64,000 nucleotides of DNA, from the NCBI RefSeq assembly GCF_023715105.1, contig NZ_JAMBNO010000013.1:62001-126000 (forward strand). The letters are read 5' to 3'. The notes below the pieces were generated by a model that was not told the DNA's origin, made no database searches, and saw only the letters and a list, made by a program, of their open reading frames with translations. Shown piece by piece: positions 12,404 to 21,570 of the stretch; the stretch's first letter is position 1; each line of letters opens with the position of its first letter. The DNA comes from Hydrogenophaga intermedia. GTDB lineage: Bacteria > Pseudomonadota > Gammaproteobacteria > Burkholderiales > Burkholderiaceae_C. The position numbers and the translations under genes are program-made.

Positions 12404-13230
12404 ACCTGCCCATCAGTTTCGAGTTCTTCCCGCCCAAGACGCCCGAGGGCGCCGACAAGCTGCGCGCAGTGCGCCAGCAGCTCTACGCGCGTCAGCCGGT
12501 GTTCTGCTCCGTCACCTACGGCGCGGGCGGCTCCACGCAAGCCGGCACCTTCGGTACCGTGAAAGAGATCCTTGCCGAGGGCGTTGATGCCGCGTCGCAC
12601 TTCTCGTGCATCGGTGCCACGCGTGCCGGCGTGCGTGAGCAGCTCGCGCAACTCAAGGCCATGGGCGTCAAGCGCCTGGTCGCGCTGCGCGGCGACCTGC
12701 CCAGCGGCTACGGCCTGGGCGGCGAATTCCAGTACGCGAGCGACCTGGTCGCCTTCATCCGCGCCGAGTCGGGCGAAGACTTCCACATCGAGGTGGCGGC
12801 CTACCCCGAGGTGCATCCGCAGGCCAAGTCGCCCGAAGCCGACCTCAAGGCCTACGTCACCAAGGTGAAGGCCGGTGCGCACTCGGCGATCACGCAGTAC
12901 TTCTACAACAGCGACGCCTACTTCCGTTTCGTGGATGACGCCTACAAGCTCGGCGCCGATGTGCCGGTGGTGCCGGGCATCATGCCGATCACCAGTTCCA
13001 CACAGCTGATGCGCTTCTCGGACGCTTGCGGCGCCGAGATCCCGCGCTGGATCCGCCTGCGGTTGCAGGCCTACGGCGACGACACCGCGTCGATCAAGGC
13101 CTTCGGGCTTGATGTGGTGAGTGACTTGTGTGAGCAACTGTGCAACGGCGGTGTGCCGGGCCTGCACTTCTATACGATGAACCAGAGCGCGGCCACCCTG
13201 GAACTGCTGCGCCGCCTGGACCCGAACTGA
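12400..13230 (+). CDS. metF: Methylenetetrahydrofolate reductase
   Basis: The 276-residue flavoprotein reduces 5,10-methylene-THF to 5-methyl-THF, which feeds methionine synthase. The family blocks SFEFFPPKTPEGADKL, VTYGAGGST, LRGDLPSGYG and ITQYFYNSDAYFRFVDD are present, and the length fits bacterial MetF (296 in E. coli). Translation is coupled to the tlyA-type gene by a 4 bp overlap. With ahcY upstream, this places two methyl-cycle genes in one block. Confidence 0.96.
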   Translation: MNLPISFEFFPPKTPEGADKLRAVRQQLYARQPVFCSVTYGAGGSTQAGTFGTVKEILAEGVDAASHFSCIGATRAGVREQLAQLKAMGVKRLVALRGDLPSGYGLGGEFQYASDLVAFIRAESGEDFHIEVAAYPEVHPQAKSPEADLKAYVTKVKAGAHSAITQYFYNSDAYFRFVDDAYKLGADVPVVPGIMPITSSTQLMRFSDACGAEIPRWIRLRLQAYGDDTASIKAFGLDVVSDLCEQLCNGGVPGLHFYTMNQSAATLELLRRLDPN

Positions 13231-13234
13231 ACCC

Positions 13235-13636
13235 ATGTCCGCCCTTCGCCACCTGATCGCCCTGGCCGTGGTCGCCGCTCTCGCGGGCTGCGCCAGCGGG
13301 CCACCGCCGTCGTCGGGCGACGATGCTGGCGTGGTCAGTGGCGGCCGTGAGATCGAACGCGGGATTGCCTCGTGGTACGGCGCGCAGCACCACGGCCGGC
13401 GCACCGCGAGTGGCGAGGTGTTCGACATGAACGCCCTGACCGCGGCCCACAAGACCTTGCCCTTCGGCACGCGGGTGCGGGTGTTGAACCCGGCGAGCGG
13501 ACAGGCGGTGGTGGTGCGCATCAACGACCGCGGCCCGTTCACGCCGGGTCGCGTGATCGATCTCAGCCGCGCGGGCGCCGAACGCATCGGCCTGGTCCGC
13601 GCTGGTGTCGCGCCGGTGGTGATCTACGCCGATTGA
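13235..13636 (+). CDS. RlpA-like double-psi beta-barrel lipoprotein
   Basis: A 133-residue protein with a lipoprotein signal (LAVVAALAGC, lipobox LAGC) followed by an RlpA-like double-psi barrel: GIASWYG, THKTLPFG-like AHKTLPFGT and INDRGPF with its catalytic-type Asp. RlpA proteins cleave or bind naked glycan strands at the septum. This form lacks the C-terminal SPOR domain. It starts 4 bp after metF and may share its transcript. Activity is inferred from the family. Confidence 0.85.
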   Translation: MSALRHLIALAVVAALAGCASGPPPSSGDDAGVVSGGREIERGIASWYGAQHHGRRTASGEVFDMNALTAAHKTLPFGTRVRVLNPASGQAVVVRINDRGPFTPGRVIDLSRAGAERIGLVRAGVAPVVIYAD

Positions 13637-13648
13637 GCGTGTCGCTCA
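13634..13648. terminator. Hairpin holding the stop codons of two converging genes
   Basis: TGAGCG (13634-13639) and CGCTCA (13643-13648) pair around the loop TGT. The left arm contains the stop of the RlpA-like gene and the right arm the stop of paaE. There is no T run, so it is at best a weak bidirectional terminator. Confidence 0.4.
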
Positions 13649-14752
13649 GCGTTCGTCGTAGCTCACGACGATGCGGTCCGTGGTGGGCCGCGCCTGGCAG
13701 CTCAGCACGAAGCCCTGTTCCATCTCCCAGGGCTCGAGCGTGAAGTTCTTCTCCATCGCCACGCTGCCTTCCATCACCTTGGCGCGGCAGGTGCAGCACA
13801 CGCCGCCGCGGCACGACCACGGCAGGTCGAGGCCGGCCTCCAGCGCGACGTCGAGCACACGCTGGTCGCGGCCCATGCGCAGTTCGTGCGGCTTGCCGTC
13901 GAGCACCACGGTGAGCGCGACCTCGCCCTCGCTGCGTTCGGTGTGGCCCAGCTGCACTTTCACGCGCTCGGCGCTCGGCAGGGCCTCCAGCGTGGGTGAC
14001 GTGAAACGTTCGGTGTGGATGCGCTCGGGCTTCACGCCGGCGCCGAGCAGGGCCTGCTCGGTGGCCTCGATCATGGCTTCGGGGCCGCAGATGAAGACCT
14101 CGTCCATGCTGGCCACCGGCAGCAGCGTGGCGACGATCTCGCGCACCTTGTCGCCGTCGATGCGGCCTTCGAGCAGCGGCACCTCCTGCGCCTGGCGCGA
14201 CAGGATGTGGATCAGCGTGAGCCGGTCGCGGTAGCGGTCCTTCAGGTCCTGCAGCGCTTCGTTGAACATCACGCTGGCCATGCGCCGGTTGCCGTAGACG
14301 AGCGTGAACTTGGCGGTTGACGACTCCTCCAGCGTGCTCGTCATGATCGACAGGATGGGCGTGATGCCCGAACCCGCCGCGAAGCCCACGCGGTGCAGCG
14401 CGCGTGGGCGGTGCACGGTGAAGCGGCCATCGGGCGGCATGGCCTGCAGCGTGTCGCCGGCCTTGAGTTGCGTGGCCGCCCAGTTGCTGAACACGCCGCC
14501 TTCCACCGGGCGGATGCCCAGCGTGAGCTCGCCCTTGCTCGTGTAGAGGCTGCGTGCACTGCTGATGGAGTAGCTGCGCCGCACCTCCTGGCCACCGATG
14601 CGCGCGCGCACGGTGAGGAATTGTCCGGGCTCGAAGGCAAAGGCGGTGCGCTGTGCCTCGGGCACGGCCAGCGTGACGGCCACCGAGCCCGCGGCCTCGG
14701 GGCTCACGCGTGCAACGGGCAACTCGACGAATCCGCGGGGGGTGGCGTTCAT
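13646..14752 (-). CDS. paaE: Phenylacetyl-CoA epoxidase reductase subunit PaaE
   Basis: The 368-residue reductase passes electrons from NADPH to the PaaA di-iron centre. An N-terminal ferredoxin-reductase part has RRSYSISSA for FAD and GFAAGSGITP plus FICGPEAMI for NADPH; the C-terminal plant-type [2Fe-2S] domain has CRGGVCCTC and a distal cysteine in LSCQA. The ATG at 14752 is preferred over a longer frame. It is the last gene of paaABCDE and lies 2 bp after paaD. Confidence 0.95.
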   Translation of the reverse strand: MNATPRGFVELPVARVSPEAAGSVAVTLAVPEAQRTAFAFEPGQFLTVRARIGGQEVRRSYSISSARSLYTSKGELTLGIRPVEGGVFSNWAATQLKAGDTLQAMPPDGRFTVHRPRALHRVGFAAGSGITPILSIMTSTLEESSTAKFTLVYGNRRMASVMFNEALQDLKDRYRDRLTLIHILSRQAQEVPLLEGRIDGDKVREIVATLLPVASMDEVFICGPEAMIEATEQALLGAGVKPERIHTERFTSPTLEALPSAERVKVQLGHTERSEGEVALTVVLDGKPHELRMGRDQRVLDVALEAGLDLPWSCRGGVCCTCRAKVMEGSVAMEKNFTLEPWEMEQGFVLSCQARPTTDRIVVSYDER

Positions 14753-14754
14753 GG

Positions 14755-15312
14755 TCAATACGGCTTGAAGAGGTCGAAGGGTTCGAGGCAATCGAGGCAG
14801 CGATGAAGCGCCTTGCAGGCCGTCGAGCCGAAGGGCGAGGTTTCGGTGGTGTGGGTGGAGCCGCAGCGCGGGCAGGGCACGGGCTGGCTGGCGGCGCGGC
14901 GCGCGAAGGTGATGACCTTGTCGCTGCCGTGTGCGGCGCGCCCGTTCGGCGGCGCAATGCCATAAGCGCGCAGCTTCTCGCGCGCGGCAGGCGTCATCCA
15001 GTCGGTGGTCCAGGCGGGGGCGAGTTGCGTCACCACACGCCCTGGCAGGCCGGCGTCGGCCAGCGCGGCGCGGATGTCGTCCTCGATCTGGCCCATGGCC
15101 GGGCAGCCCGAGTAGGTGGGCGTGATGACCACCTCGGGCACGCCGTCGGCACCCACGCGCACCTCGCGCAGGATGCCCAGTTCGGTGAGGCTCACGACCG
15201 GGATCTCGGGGTCGGCCAGGTGCGCGATCGCCGCTTCAATCGCGCGCACGGCCTGCACGGCCCGCACGGCCTGCACGGGCGCAGAGGCGTCTGTGCGCAG
15301 CGTGGCGTCCAT
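14755..15312 (-). CDS. paaD: Phenylacetate degradation protein PaaD (Fe-S maturation)
   Basis: A 185-residue MIP18/PaaD-family protein thought to help load the iron-sulfur centre of the epoxidase system. It has the DUF59 core (DPEIPVVSLTELGILR, YSGCPAMGQIEDDI) and a C-terminal zinc-type cluster (CPRCGS, CKALHRCLDC). Near the N-terminus an 18-bp tandem repeat (15245-15262, 15263-15280, one mismatch) encodes V-Q-A-V-R-A twice, an in-frame length difference that may vary between strains. Start ATG 15312 overlaps the paaC stop by 1 bp. Confidence 0.93.
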   Translation of the reverse strand: MDATLRTDASAPVQAVRAVQAVRAIEAAIAHLADPEIPVVSLTELGILREVRVGADGVPEVVITPTYSGCPAMGQIEDDIRAALADAGLPGRVVTQLAPAWTTDWMTPAAREKLRAYGIAPPNGRAAHGSDKVITFARRAASQPVPCPRCGSTHTTETSPFGSTACKALHRCLDCLEPFDLFKPY

Positions 15313-16163
15313 CACCACACCGCTTGCGGGTGCTCGCGCGCCAGGCTCTGCATCTCGGCGAGCAGAAAGCCCATGTGCTCGGAATGCAGGCCGTGCTTGC
15401 CTTGCGACACGTGGCCCGCGGCAGGGGGGCGCTTCAGCGTGGCCTCGGCCAGGGCCTCGTCCACCAGCGCATCCCACGCGGGTTTGAGCGTGGCCAGTGC
15501 CACGCCGGTGCCGCTGGCTGCGGCCGTGGCTTCGGCCTCGCTGCCGCTCCAGAATTCCTGCGTGTACGGCATAAGGTGGTTCAGCGCGGCCTGCGCGCGC
15601 GTGTGGCTGTCCTCGGTGCCATCGCCCAGGCGCACCAGCCAGTCGCCCGCGTGCTGCAGGTGGTAGCGCACCTCCTTGAGCGATTTGGCGGCGATGCCGG
15701 CCAGTTGCGCATCGGCGCTGTCCTGCAGGGCTTCCCACCACAGGCGCATCAGCGCGGCGTAGAGAAAGTTGCGCACGATCGTGGTGGCGTAGTCGCGGTC
15801 CTGGCGGGCCGGGCCGGCCAGCGGGCCGTGGTGCGGCAGTTCCAGCAGAGTGAAGTTGAGGAACTCGCGCGTGCTGCGGAAGTACGCCAGCGTGTCCTCG
15901 GTGATCGCACCGTTCGTGCGCGCGCCCTGCAGGTGTTCGAAGCGCGCCGCGAGCGACGCATCGACGTTGATCAGCGCAGCCGCGTGCTGGTAGAGCAGTC
16001 GCGCCTGGCCCAGGTGGTCGAGCGCGTGGTTGGCCAGCGCGAGGTCTTCTTCAAGAATGGGCCCGTGGCCGCACCATTCGGCGTTGCGCTGCCCGAGCAC
16101 CAGCGCGTTGTCGGCCAGGTGCAACAGGTAGTCCACCGGCGCATGGGTGGGATGGGCGTTCAC
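15312..16163 (-). CDS. paaC: Phenylacetyl-CoA epoxidase structural subunit PaaC
   Basis: The 283-residue protein belongs to the ferritin-like PaaA/PaaC group; PaaC is the non-catalytic partner that stabilises PaaA. Seen are LADNALVLGQRNAEWCGHGP and LANHALDHLGQARLLYQHAA. Starts with GTG at 16163, overlapping the paaB stop by 4 bp (GTGA). The C-terminus contains GKHGLHSEHMGFLLAEMQ, typical of the family. Confidence 0.95.
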   Translation of the reverse strand: MNAHPTHAPVDYLLHLADNALVLGQRNAEWCGHGPILEEDLALANHALDHLGQARLLYQHAAALINVDASLAARFEHLQGARTNGAITEDTLAYFRSTREFLNFTLLELPHHGPLAGPARQDRDYATTIVRNFLYAALMRLWWEALQDSADAQLAGIAAKSLKEVRYHLQHAGDWLVRLGDGTEDSHTRAQAALNHLMPYTQEFWSGSEAEATAAASGTGVALATLKPAWDALVDEALAEATLKRPPAAGHVSQGKHGLHSEHMGFLLAEMQSLAREHPQAVW

Positions 16164-16468
16164 ATGTGCCCCACTTTCTCCGGGATCTCGTAGAAGGTCG
16201 GGTGGCGGTAGATCTTGTCGGCCGCGGGGTCGAAGAAGGCGTCCTTGGCGTCGGGCTCGCTGGCGGTGATGCTGGCCGAGGGCACGACCCAGATGCTCAC
16301 GCCCTCCTGGCGGCGCGTGTACACGTCGCGCGCCATCTGCAGCGCGTGCTGTGCGTCGCTGGCGTGCAGGCTGCCGCAGTGCTTGTGCTCCAGGCCCTGC
16401 TTGCTGCGCACGAACACCTCCCACAGGGGCCATTCCTTCAAGGCTTTGGGATCGTTCGCGGTGCTCAT
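16160..16468 (-). CDS. paaB: Phenylacetyl-CoA epoxidase subunit PaaB
   Basis: A 102-residue PaaB, which bridges PaaA-PaaC dimers in the epoxidase complex. It begins after a short tail with [20 protein letters not shown] and contains [16 protein letters not shown] and IWVVPS, all typical. It overlaps paaA and paaC by 4 bp each, ensuring coupled translation of the structural subunits. Confidence 0.95.
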   Translation of the reverse strand: MSTANDPKALKEWPLWEVFVRSKQGLEHKHCGSLHASDAQHALQMARDVYTRRQEGVSIWVVPSASITASEPDAKDAFFDPAADKIYRHPTFYEIPEKVGHM

Positions 16469-17478
16469 GCGGCCTCCTTCAGGGCGCGTTGCTGTTGCTT
16501 GCGCGCGTGGGCCAGTGCGGCCTCGCGCACCCAGGCACCGTCCTCCCAGGCCTTCACGCGCGTGGCCAGGCGCTCCTTGTTGCAGGGGCCGTTGCCGTTC
16601 ACCACGTTCCAGAAGTCGTCCCATTCGATGGCACCGAAGTCGTGGCCGCCCTTGGCCTCGTTCCACTTCAGATCCGGGTCGGGCAGCGTCACACCCAGCA
16701 CCTCGGCCTGCGGCACCGTGGCGTCGACGAACTTCTGGCGCAGCGCGTCGTTGCTGATGCGCTTGATGCCCCAGCGCATGCCCTGCACGCTGTTCGGGCT
16801 GTTGTCGTCGGGCGGGCCGAACATGGCCAGCACCGGCCACCACCAGCGGTTCACCGCGTCCTGCACCATCGCCTTTTGCTCGGCGGTGCCCTGCATCATG
16901 GTGAGCAAGGCCTCGTAGCCCTGGCGCTGGTGGAAGCTCTCTTCCTTGCAGACGCGGATCATGGCGCGCGCATACGGCCCGTAGCTGCAGCGGCACAGCG
17001 GGATCTGGTTCATGATCGCCGCGCCATCGACCAGCCAGCCGATCACGCCGACGTCGGCCCAGGTGAGGGTGGGGTAGTTGAAGATGGAGCTGTACTTGGC
17101 CTTGCCGCTGTGCAGCGCCTCGACCATCTGGTCGCGGCTGGTGCCCAGGGTTTCGGCCGCGCTGTAGAGGTACAGGCCGTGCCCGCCTTCGTCCTGCACC
17201 TTGGCCAGCAGGATGGCCTTGCGTTTCAAGCTCGGTGCGCGGCTGATCCAGTTGCCCTCGGGCAGCATGCCCACGATCTCGCTGTGCGCGTGCTGGCTGA
17301 TCTGGCGCACGAGCGTCTTGCGGTAGGCCTCCGGCATCCAGTCCCGCGGCTCGATCTTGCCGTCGGCGTCCACCACGGCGTCAAAGTGCGCCTGCAGCGC
17401 GGCATCGGCTTCGCTCGCCACGGGCTGAAGCCCGGGCGCTGCCTGCCCGTCGGGCACGTTGAAGGATTGCGTGTACAT
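16465..17478 (-). CDS. paaA: Phenylacetyl-CoA epoxidase catalytic subunit PaaA
   Basis: The 337-residue di-iron oxygenase subunit that converts phenylacetyl-CoA to the ring 1,2-epoxide, the key step of aerobic hybrid phenylacetate breakdown. Blocks [17 protein letters not shown] and [13 protein letters not shown] supply the E-x2-H-type iron ligands. The ATG at 17478 has GGAG seven bases upstream. First gene of paaABCDE. A 26-bp palindrome starts 45 bp before this codon and probably binds the operon's repressor. The ligase (paaK) and lower-pathway genes are not in the window. Confidence 0.96.
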   Translation of the reverse strand: MYTQSFNVPDGQAAPGLQPVASEADAALQAHFDAVVDADGKIEPRDWMPEAYRKTLVRQISQHAHSEIVGMLPEGNWISRAPSLKRKAILLAKVQDEGGHGLYLYSAAETLGTSRDQMVEALHSGKAKYSSIFNYPTLTWADVGVIGWLVDGAAIMNQIPLCRCSYGPYARAMIRVCKEESFHQRQGYEALLTMMQGTAEQKAMVQDAVNRWWWPVLAMFGPPDDNSPNSVQGMRWGIKRISNDALRQKFVDATVPQAEVLGVTLPDPDLKWNEAKGGHDFGAIEWDDFWNVVNGNGPCNKERLATRVKAWEDGAWVREAALAHARKQQQRALKEAA

Positions 17479-17523
17479 GCGTGTCTCCTGGCCCTCGACC
17501 GGGCGCGATCTGCAGTCTAGCAA

Positions 17524-17549
17524 ATTAGCCGACCGATCGGTCGGCTAAT
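17524..17549. promoter_or_regulatory. 26-bp perfect palindrome, probable PaaR-type operator
   Basis: ATTAGCCGACCGA (17524-17536) is followed at once by its exact reverse complement (17537-17549). A -10-like TAGACT on the minus strand (17519-17514) lies just downstream, so the palindrome covers the -35 and spacer region of the paa promoter. The CCGACC/GGTCGG core matches TetR-type PaaR operators described for phenylacetate genes. No regulator gene is adjacent. Confidence 0.75.
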
Positions 17550-17607
17550 GCGATTCCGCTGGTCGGGAACCCGACGCCACCCCGCGCTCACCCACGGAAG
17601 TTCCTGA

Positions 17608-17892
17608 TTTCTCTCGCTTTGCCCGACGCGCGCCTTCTTCAGCCACACGGGCAGCGACGGACGCTCGTCGGGCGACCGGGCGAATGCCGCAGGCTATGTG
17701 TGGAGCACGGTGGCTGAGAACATCGCCGCGGGGCCGACCAGCCTCACGGGAGCGCTTGATGGCTGGATGAACAGCACCGGCCACTGCCAGAACCTCATGC
17801 GGGCCAGCGTCACGGAGTTCGGGCTGGCGTGCATGCGCAGGGAAGGCGCTGACCAGACGCCGTACTGGACGATGGTGCTGGCCCGGCCCTGA
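17608..17892 (+). pseudogene. Remnant of a CAP/SCP-domain secreted protein
   Basis: After an in-frame stop at 17605-17607, the frame to the TGA at 17890 reads FFSHTGSDGRSSGDRANAAG, then AENIAAG and the cysteine-containing HCQNLMRASVTEFGLAC, ending in YWTMVLARP. This is the C-terminal two thirds of a CAP (YkwD/SCP-like) domain. The signal peptide, the first helix with its His, and any start codon are missing; upstream sequence is unrelated and abuts the paa operator. It is best read as a 5'-truncated gene fragment. Confidence 0.7.
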
Positions 17893-17927
17893 CCACCCCG
17901 CAGCGAACCGCTCCATCCTGGCGACCC

Positions 17928-18842
17928 TCAGCCGTCGCCTGTCTCCACCGCGTGGCCCTGGCCGCGTCCGCGCCCGAGCACATCCACCAGCAGCGGCAGC
18001 GCTTCCTTGAGGCCGGCGGCCAATGTGTGCGGGGGGTTGATGATGAACACACCACTGGCGGTCAGCCCCGGACGCTCGTTGGGCTCCAGCGGCGGGTGCC
18101 CGACGGCCAGCGTGGCATGCAGCCAGCCACGCCCGGCGCGTTGTGCCGCCGCGCGCAGCTTGCGCGGCAGGTCATGCGCCTCGGTGCGGGGAATCACCGG
18201 GTACCAGACGACATAGGTACCCGTCGCGAAGCGCTTGAGCGCATCGAGTATGCAGGTGCTTACTTTCCCGTAATCGCTCTTCAGCTCGTAGCTGGGATCG
18301 ATCAGCACGAGCGCCCGGCGCGAGCCCTGGGCGTCGGCCGGCGGCGGCAGCAGCGGCTTGAGACCCTCGAAGCCGTCCTGTCGCAGCACGACCACGCTGC
18401 GCCCGGCCTCCAGCTGGGCCATGTTGGACGACAGGGTCTTGCCGTCGGTGGGGTGGAGCTCGAACAGCTTGAGGCGGTCGCGCGACGCGTCGCGCATCAG
18501 CCGTTGCATCACGAACGGTGAGCCCGGGTAGACGCGCAGCGAGCCGCCCGGGTTGAAGCCGGCTACTAGATCCAGGTAGTCGTCGATCAGCGGGGTGCTC
18601 GCCCCCCCTTTGCCCTGGGCGGGGCGCAAGGCCGCAAACAGGCGCACCACGCCATGTTCCGCCTCGCCCCCCTTGTCGGCGAATTCGCTGTCGAGCCGGT
18701 ACAGCCCTGCCCCGGCATGGGTGTCCACCAGCGTCAACGTCGGTGGCTTGAGCATCAGGTGGCGCAGCGTGGCAATGAGCACCAGGTGCTTGAGGACGTC
18801 GGCGTGGTTGCCGGCGTGAAAGGCGTGGCGGTAAGAGAACAT
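17928..18842 (-). CDS. rlmJ: 23S rRNA (adenine2030-N6)-methyltransferase
   Basis: A 304-residue RlmJ, methylating A2030 of 23S rRNA with SAM. Family N-terminus [22 protein letters not shown]-pocket region [10 protein letters not shown], and catalytic motif DPSYE are present. The start ATG 18842 is fixed by that N-terminus. On the minus strand TACCAT lies 9 nt upstream and no Shine-Dalgarno is seen. Divergent from rplM-rpsI. Confidence 0.95.
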   Translation of the reverse strand: MFSYRHAFHAGNHADVLKHLVLIATLRHLMLKPPTLTLVDTHAGAGLYRLDSEFADKGGEAEHGVVRLFAALRPAQGKGGASTPLIDDYLDLVAGFNPGGSLRVYPGSPFVMQRLMRDASRDRLKLFELHPTDGKTLSSNMAQLEAGRSVVVLRQDGFEGLKPLLPPPADAQGSRRALVLIDPSYELKSDYGKVSTCILDALKRFATGTYVVWYPVIPRTEAHDLPRKLRAAAQRAGRGWLHATLAVGHPPLEPNERPGLTASGVFIINPPHTLAAGLKEALPLLVDVLGRGRGQGHAVETGDG

Positions 18843-18865
18843 GCGCGGGCGATGGTAGCCCCGAT

Positions 18866-18894
18866 TTGCCCCCGGTTCGCCGATTTCGTACAAT
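18866..18894 (+). promoter_or_regulatory. Promoter of rplM-rpsI
   Basis: TTGCCC at 18866-18871 and TACAAT at 18889-18894 are 17 bp apart, a good sigma-70 match. It leaves a leader of about 125 nt before rplM, long enough for the autogenous control known for L13 operons, but I could not fold a convincing L13-binding element. Confidence 0.65.
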
Positions 18895-19027
18895 GGCAGG
18901 CTTCGCAGCGATTTCCTGTGGCCCCGCGGCGAAGTTCGGTCAACAGCCGAAACACCACCTAAGAGGGTTCCGTCAGAGAACCGCCGACCGTGGAAAAGGG
19001 CCGCCAAACCCTCGATACAGGTTCAAC

Positions 19028-19459
19028 ATGACCAAAACGTTCAGCGCCAAACCCGCTGACGTGAAGCACGAGTGGTTTGTGATTGACGCGACCGACAAGG
19101 TCCTCGGACGAGTTGCCAGTGAAGTGGCTCTCCGACTGCGCGGCAAGCACAAGGCCATTTACACGCCTCACGTCGATACCGGTGACTTCATCGTCGTCGT
19201 CAACGCAGCCAAACTGCGCGTGACGGGCACCAAGTCCACCGACAAGATGTACTACCGCCACTCGGGCTTCCCGGGCGGTATCTACGCCACCAACTTCCGC
19301 GACATGCAGGCCAAGCACCCCGGCCGCGCGCTGGAGAAGGCCGTCAAGGGCATGCTGCCCAAGGGCCCCCTGGGCTACGCCATGATCAAGAAGCTCAAGG
19401 TCTATGGCGGCCCCGAGCATCCGCACACCGCCCAGCAGCCGCAGGCGCTGGACATCTGA
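19028..19459 (+). CDS. rplM: 50S ribosomal protein L13
   Basis: A 143-residue L13 with full-length match: [36 protein letters not shown], and the C-terminal [16 protein letters not shown]. It is an early-assembly protein of the large subunit. The ATG at 19028 is the family start. rpsI follows after 11 bp with AAGGAG before it, the usual rplM-rpsI operon. Confidence 0.99.
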   Translation: MTKTFSAKPADVKHEWFVIDATDKVLGRVASEVALRLRGKHKAIYTPHVDTGDFIVVVNAAKLRVTGTKSTDKMYYRHSGFPGGIYATNFRDMQAKHPGRALEKAVKGMLPKGPLGYAMIKKLKVYGGPEHPHTAQQPQALDI

Positions 19460-19470
19460 AGGAGCCCTGA

Positions 19471-19863
19471 ATGATTGGTGAATGGAACAACGGCACCGGC
19501 CGTCGCAAATCCAGCGTCGCCCGCGTGTTCCTCAAGAAGGGCAGCGGCAAGATCACGGTCAACGGCAAGGACATCCAGCAGTTCTTCGGCCGCGAGACCT
19601 CGATCATGATCGCCAAGCAGCCGCTCGTGCTGACCGACAACGTCGAGACCTTCGACATCCAGGTCAACGTGCACGGCGGCGGTGAGTCCGGGCAGGCCGG
19701 CGCGGTGCGCCACGGCATCACCCGCGCGCTCATCGACTACGATGCGACCCTCAAGCCCGCTCTGTCGCAGGCCGGGTTCGTGACCCGCGATGCCCGCGAA
19801 GTGGAACGCAAGAAGGTCGGTCTGCGCTCTGCGCGGCGCCGCAAGCAGTTCAGCAAGCGCTGA
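19471..19863 (+). CDS. rpsI: 30S ribosomal protein S9
   Basis: A 130-residue S9 beginning [19 protein letters not shown] and ending in the basic tail [12 protein letters not shown] that reaches the P-site tRNA. Preceded by AAGGAG. An 11-bp stem terminator follows within 20 bp. Confidence 0.99.
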   Translation: MIGEWNNGTGRRKSSVARVFLKKGSGKITVNGKDIQQFFGRETSIMIAKQPLVLTDNVETFDIQVNVHGGGESGQAGAVRHGITRALIDYDATLKPALSQAGFVTRDAREVERKKVGLRSARRRKQFSKR

Positions 19864-19882
19864 CGCTTCGGCCAACGGCCCA

Positions 19883-19919
19883 CAGAAACCGCCTTCAAGT
19901 CCGCTTGGGGCGGTTTCTG
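19883..19919 (+). terminator. Terminator after rpsI
   Basis: CAGAAACCGCC (19883-19893) pairs perfectly with GGCGGTTTCTG (19909-19919) around a 15-nt loop, followed by CTTTCT. The stem is strong and the T run short. Confidence 0.75.
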
Positions 19920-19967
19920 CTTTCTGGGCCTTGCTTTCGTTTGCTTGCACTTGAATGAAAGGGTTGC

Positions 19968-20675
19968 ATGCGTTGGCGCCTGGTGCGTAGGAGATGGTCG
20001 GCGGGAGCCCCGCGCATGGCGGTGCGCAGCGCGCTGCCCTGGCCGCTGCGTTGGCTGCTGGTGGCCATCATGCTGGGCTTCTCGGGTGCGCTGGCCCTGT
20101 GGGCCTTCGAATTCGGTCGCGACATCGCGGGTGTGGACCGCAACGCCCAGGCCGAGCTGCAGCGCCTGCGCGTGGAGGCCAAGGACCTGCGCGAACAACT
20201 CATGCAGGCACGCGCCGAGGGCAGCACCTCGGTGAGCCAGCTCACCGCCGAGCGCGCCATGATCGATCAACTGCAGGTACAGATCCGCCAGCTCGAGGCA
20301 GACAACCAGTCGTTGCGCAACGACCTGGGCTTCTTCGAGCGTCTCATCCCCGCCAGCGGCGGCGATGCCCTGGCCATCCGTGGCTTGCAGGCCGAACGCC
20401 TGTCGGCCACGCAATGGCGCTGGCAGGTTCTGATGATCCAGGCCGCGCGCCGGGCCCCAGAATTCCGCGGATCACTGGAGATCAGCTTCACGGGCACGCT
20501 GGCCGGCAAGCCCTGGTCGGCCAGGCACGCGTCCGCGCCGCAATCGGTTCTGGTGAAGGGTTATCTGCGCCAGGAAGGTCTGGTGGACTTGCCCGCGCAG
20601 GCGGAGGTCAAGTCCGTCACCGCCAAGGTGTTGCAGGGCAGCGCGGTACGGTCCGTGCAGACCCTCGACCTGTGA
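19968..20675 (+). CDS. DUF6776-type membrane-anchored coiled-coil protein
   Basis: The 235-residue protein has a basic N-terminus, one membrane segment (LRWLLVAIMLGFSGALALWAF, residues about 27 to 47), a long coiled coil (about 55 to 120) and a small beta-rich C-terminal domain. This is the layout of DUF6776 proteins, whose function is unknown. It sits 22 bp upstream of a bactofilin gene, and the two are probably one operon; a link to cell-envelope organisation is inference. Confidence 0.75.
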   Translation: MRWRLVRRRWSAGAPRMAVRSALPWPLRWLLVAIMLGFSGALALWAFEFGRDIAGVDRNAQAELQRLRVEAKDLREQLMQARAEGSTSVSQLTAERAMIDQLQVQIRQLEADNQSLRNDLGFFERLIPASGGDALAIRGLQAERLSATQWRWQVLMIQAARRAPEFRGSLEISFTGTLAGKPWSARHASAPQSVLVKGYLRQEGLVDLPAQAEVKSVTAKVLQGSAVRSVQTLDL

Positions 20676-20697
20676 AGCCGCCATCAAGGAGACGCCC

Positions 20698-21099
20698 ATG
20701 TTCGGCAACAAGACCAAGCAGCCCCCCATCAAGAGCCTGATCGCGCAGGGCACCCGAATCCAGGGCGACCTTCAGTTCAGCGAGGGCCTGCGCATCGACG
20801 GCGAGGTCAACGGGAACATCCGTGCCGCCGACGGCGAGCCGAGCATCCTGATCGTCAGCGAGGTGGCGTCTGTCAGCGGCTCCATCGAGGCCGATCACGT
20901 GATCATCAATGGCCACGTCAAGGGCCCGGTGCTGGCCCGCGAGCTGCTCGAACTGCAGCCCAAGGCCCACATCGAGGGCGACGTCTCCTACCGCTCGATC
21001 GAAATGCACCAGGGCGCCCGCATCGCTGGCCAGCTCAAGCCGGTGGCGACCGATGGCACAGCGGCAATGCCCACACTGAAACTGGCGGCAAACAGCTGA
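20698..21099 (+). CDS. Bactofilin (polymer-forming cytoskeletal protein)
   Basis: A 133-residue bactofilin: repeated right-handed beta-helix turns such as GTRIQGDLQFSEGLRIDGEVNGNI and SVSGSIEADHVIINGHVKG, with short polar tails. Bactofilins polymerise without nucleotide and position envelope enzymes. An M23 peptidase gene lies about 540 bp downstream on the other strand, a pairing seen in many bacteria. Preceded by AAGGAGA. Confidence 0.9.
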   Translation: MFGNKTKQPPIKSLIAQGTRIQGDLQFSEGLRIDGEVNGNIRAADGEPSILIVSEVASVSGSIEADHVIINGHVKGPVLARELLELQPKAHIEGDVSYRSIEMHQGARIAGQLKPVATDGTAAMPTLKLAANS

Positions 21100-21180
21100 T
21101 TCGGGCAATCCCGAGCGCGGTGACGTACCATTCGGCTATCTGCGGGCGTCCATGCCCGCCCCCTACGAGAGGAACACCCC

Positions 21181-21546
21181 ATGAGCGCTGTCGCCGAAAC
21201 CGTCCAGACCGAACTGCCCGCCCCGCTGGTCTTCACCGACAGTGCAGCGGCCAAGGTGGCTGAGCTGGTGGCCGAAGAAGGCAATCCCGACCTGAAGCTG
21301 CGCGTGTTCGTGCAGGGCGGTGGTTGCTCCGGCTTCCAGTACGGCTTCACCTTCGACGAGGTGGTCAACGAGGACGACACCTCGATGAGCAAGAACGGCG
21401 TCACCTTGTTGATCGACGCCATGAGCTACCAGTACCTGGTGGGCGCCGAGATCGACTACAAGGAAGACCTGCAGGGCGCCCAGTTCGTGATCAAGAACCC
21501 CAACGCCACCACCACCTGCGGCTGCGGTTCGAGCTTCAGCGTCTGA
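21181..21546 (+). CDS. erpA: Iron-sulfur cluster insertion protein ErpA
   Basis: The 121-residue A-type carrier delivers Fe-S clusters to apo-proteins. The three ligand cysteines are C49 ([11 protein letters not shown]), C113 and C115 (TTCGCGSSF). Length and the betaproteobacterial ErpA pattern [17 protein letters not shown] fit ErpA rather than IscA. Preceded by GAGAGGAA and followed by a strong terminator. Confidence 0.95.
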   Translation: MSAVAETVQTELPAPLVFTDSAAAKVAELVAEEGNPDLKLRVFVQGGGCSGFQYGFTFDEVVNEDDTSMSKNGVTLLIDAMSYQYLVGAEIDYKEDLQGAQFVIKNPNATTTCGCGSSFSV

Positions 21547-21570
21547 CACCGGTCAAGCCGATCGGCACAA

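Noticed and set aside
18895..19027. L13 autoregulatory leader
   Set aside because: The leader length is suitable but no structure convincing by eye was found.
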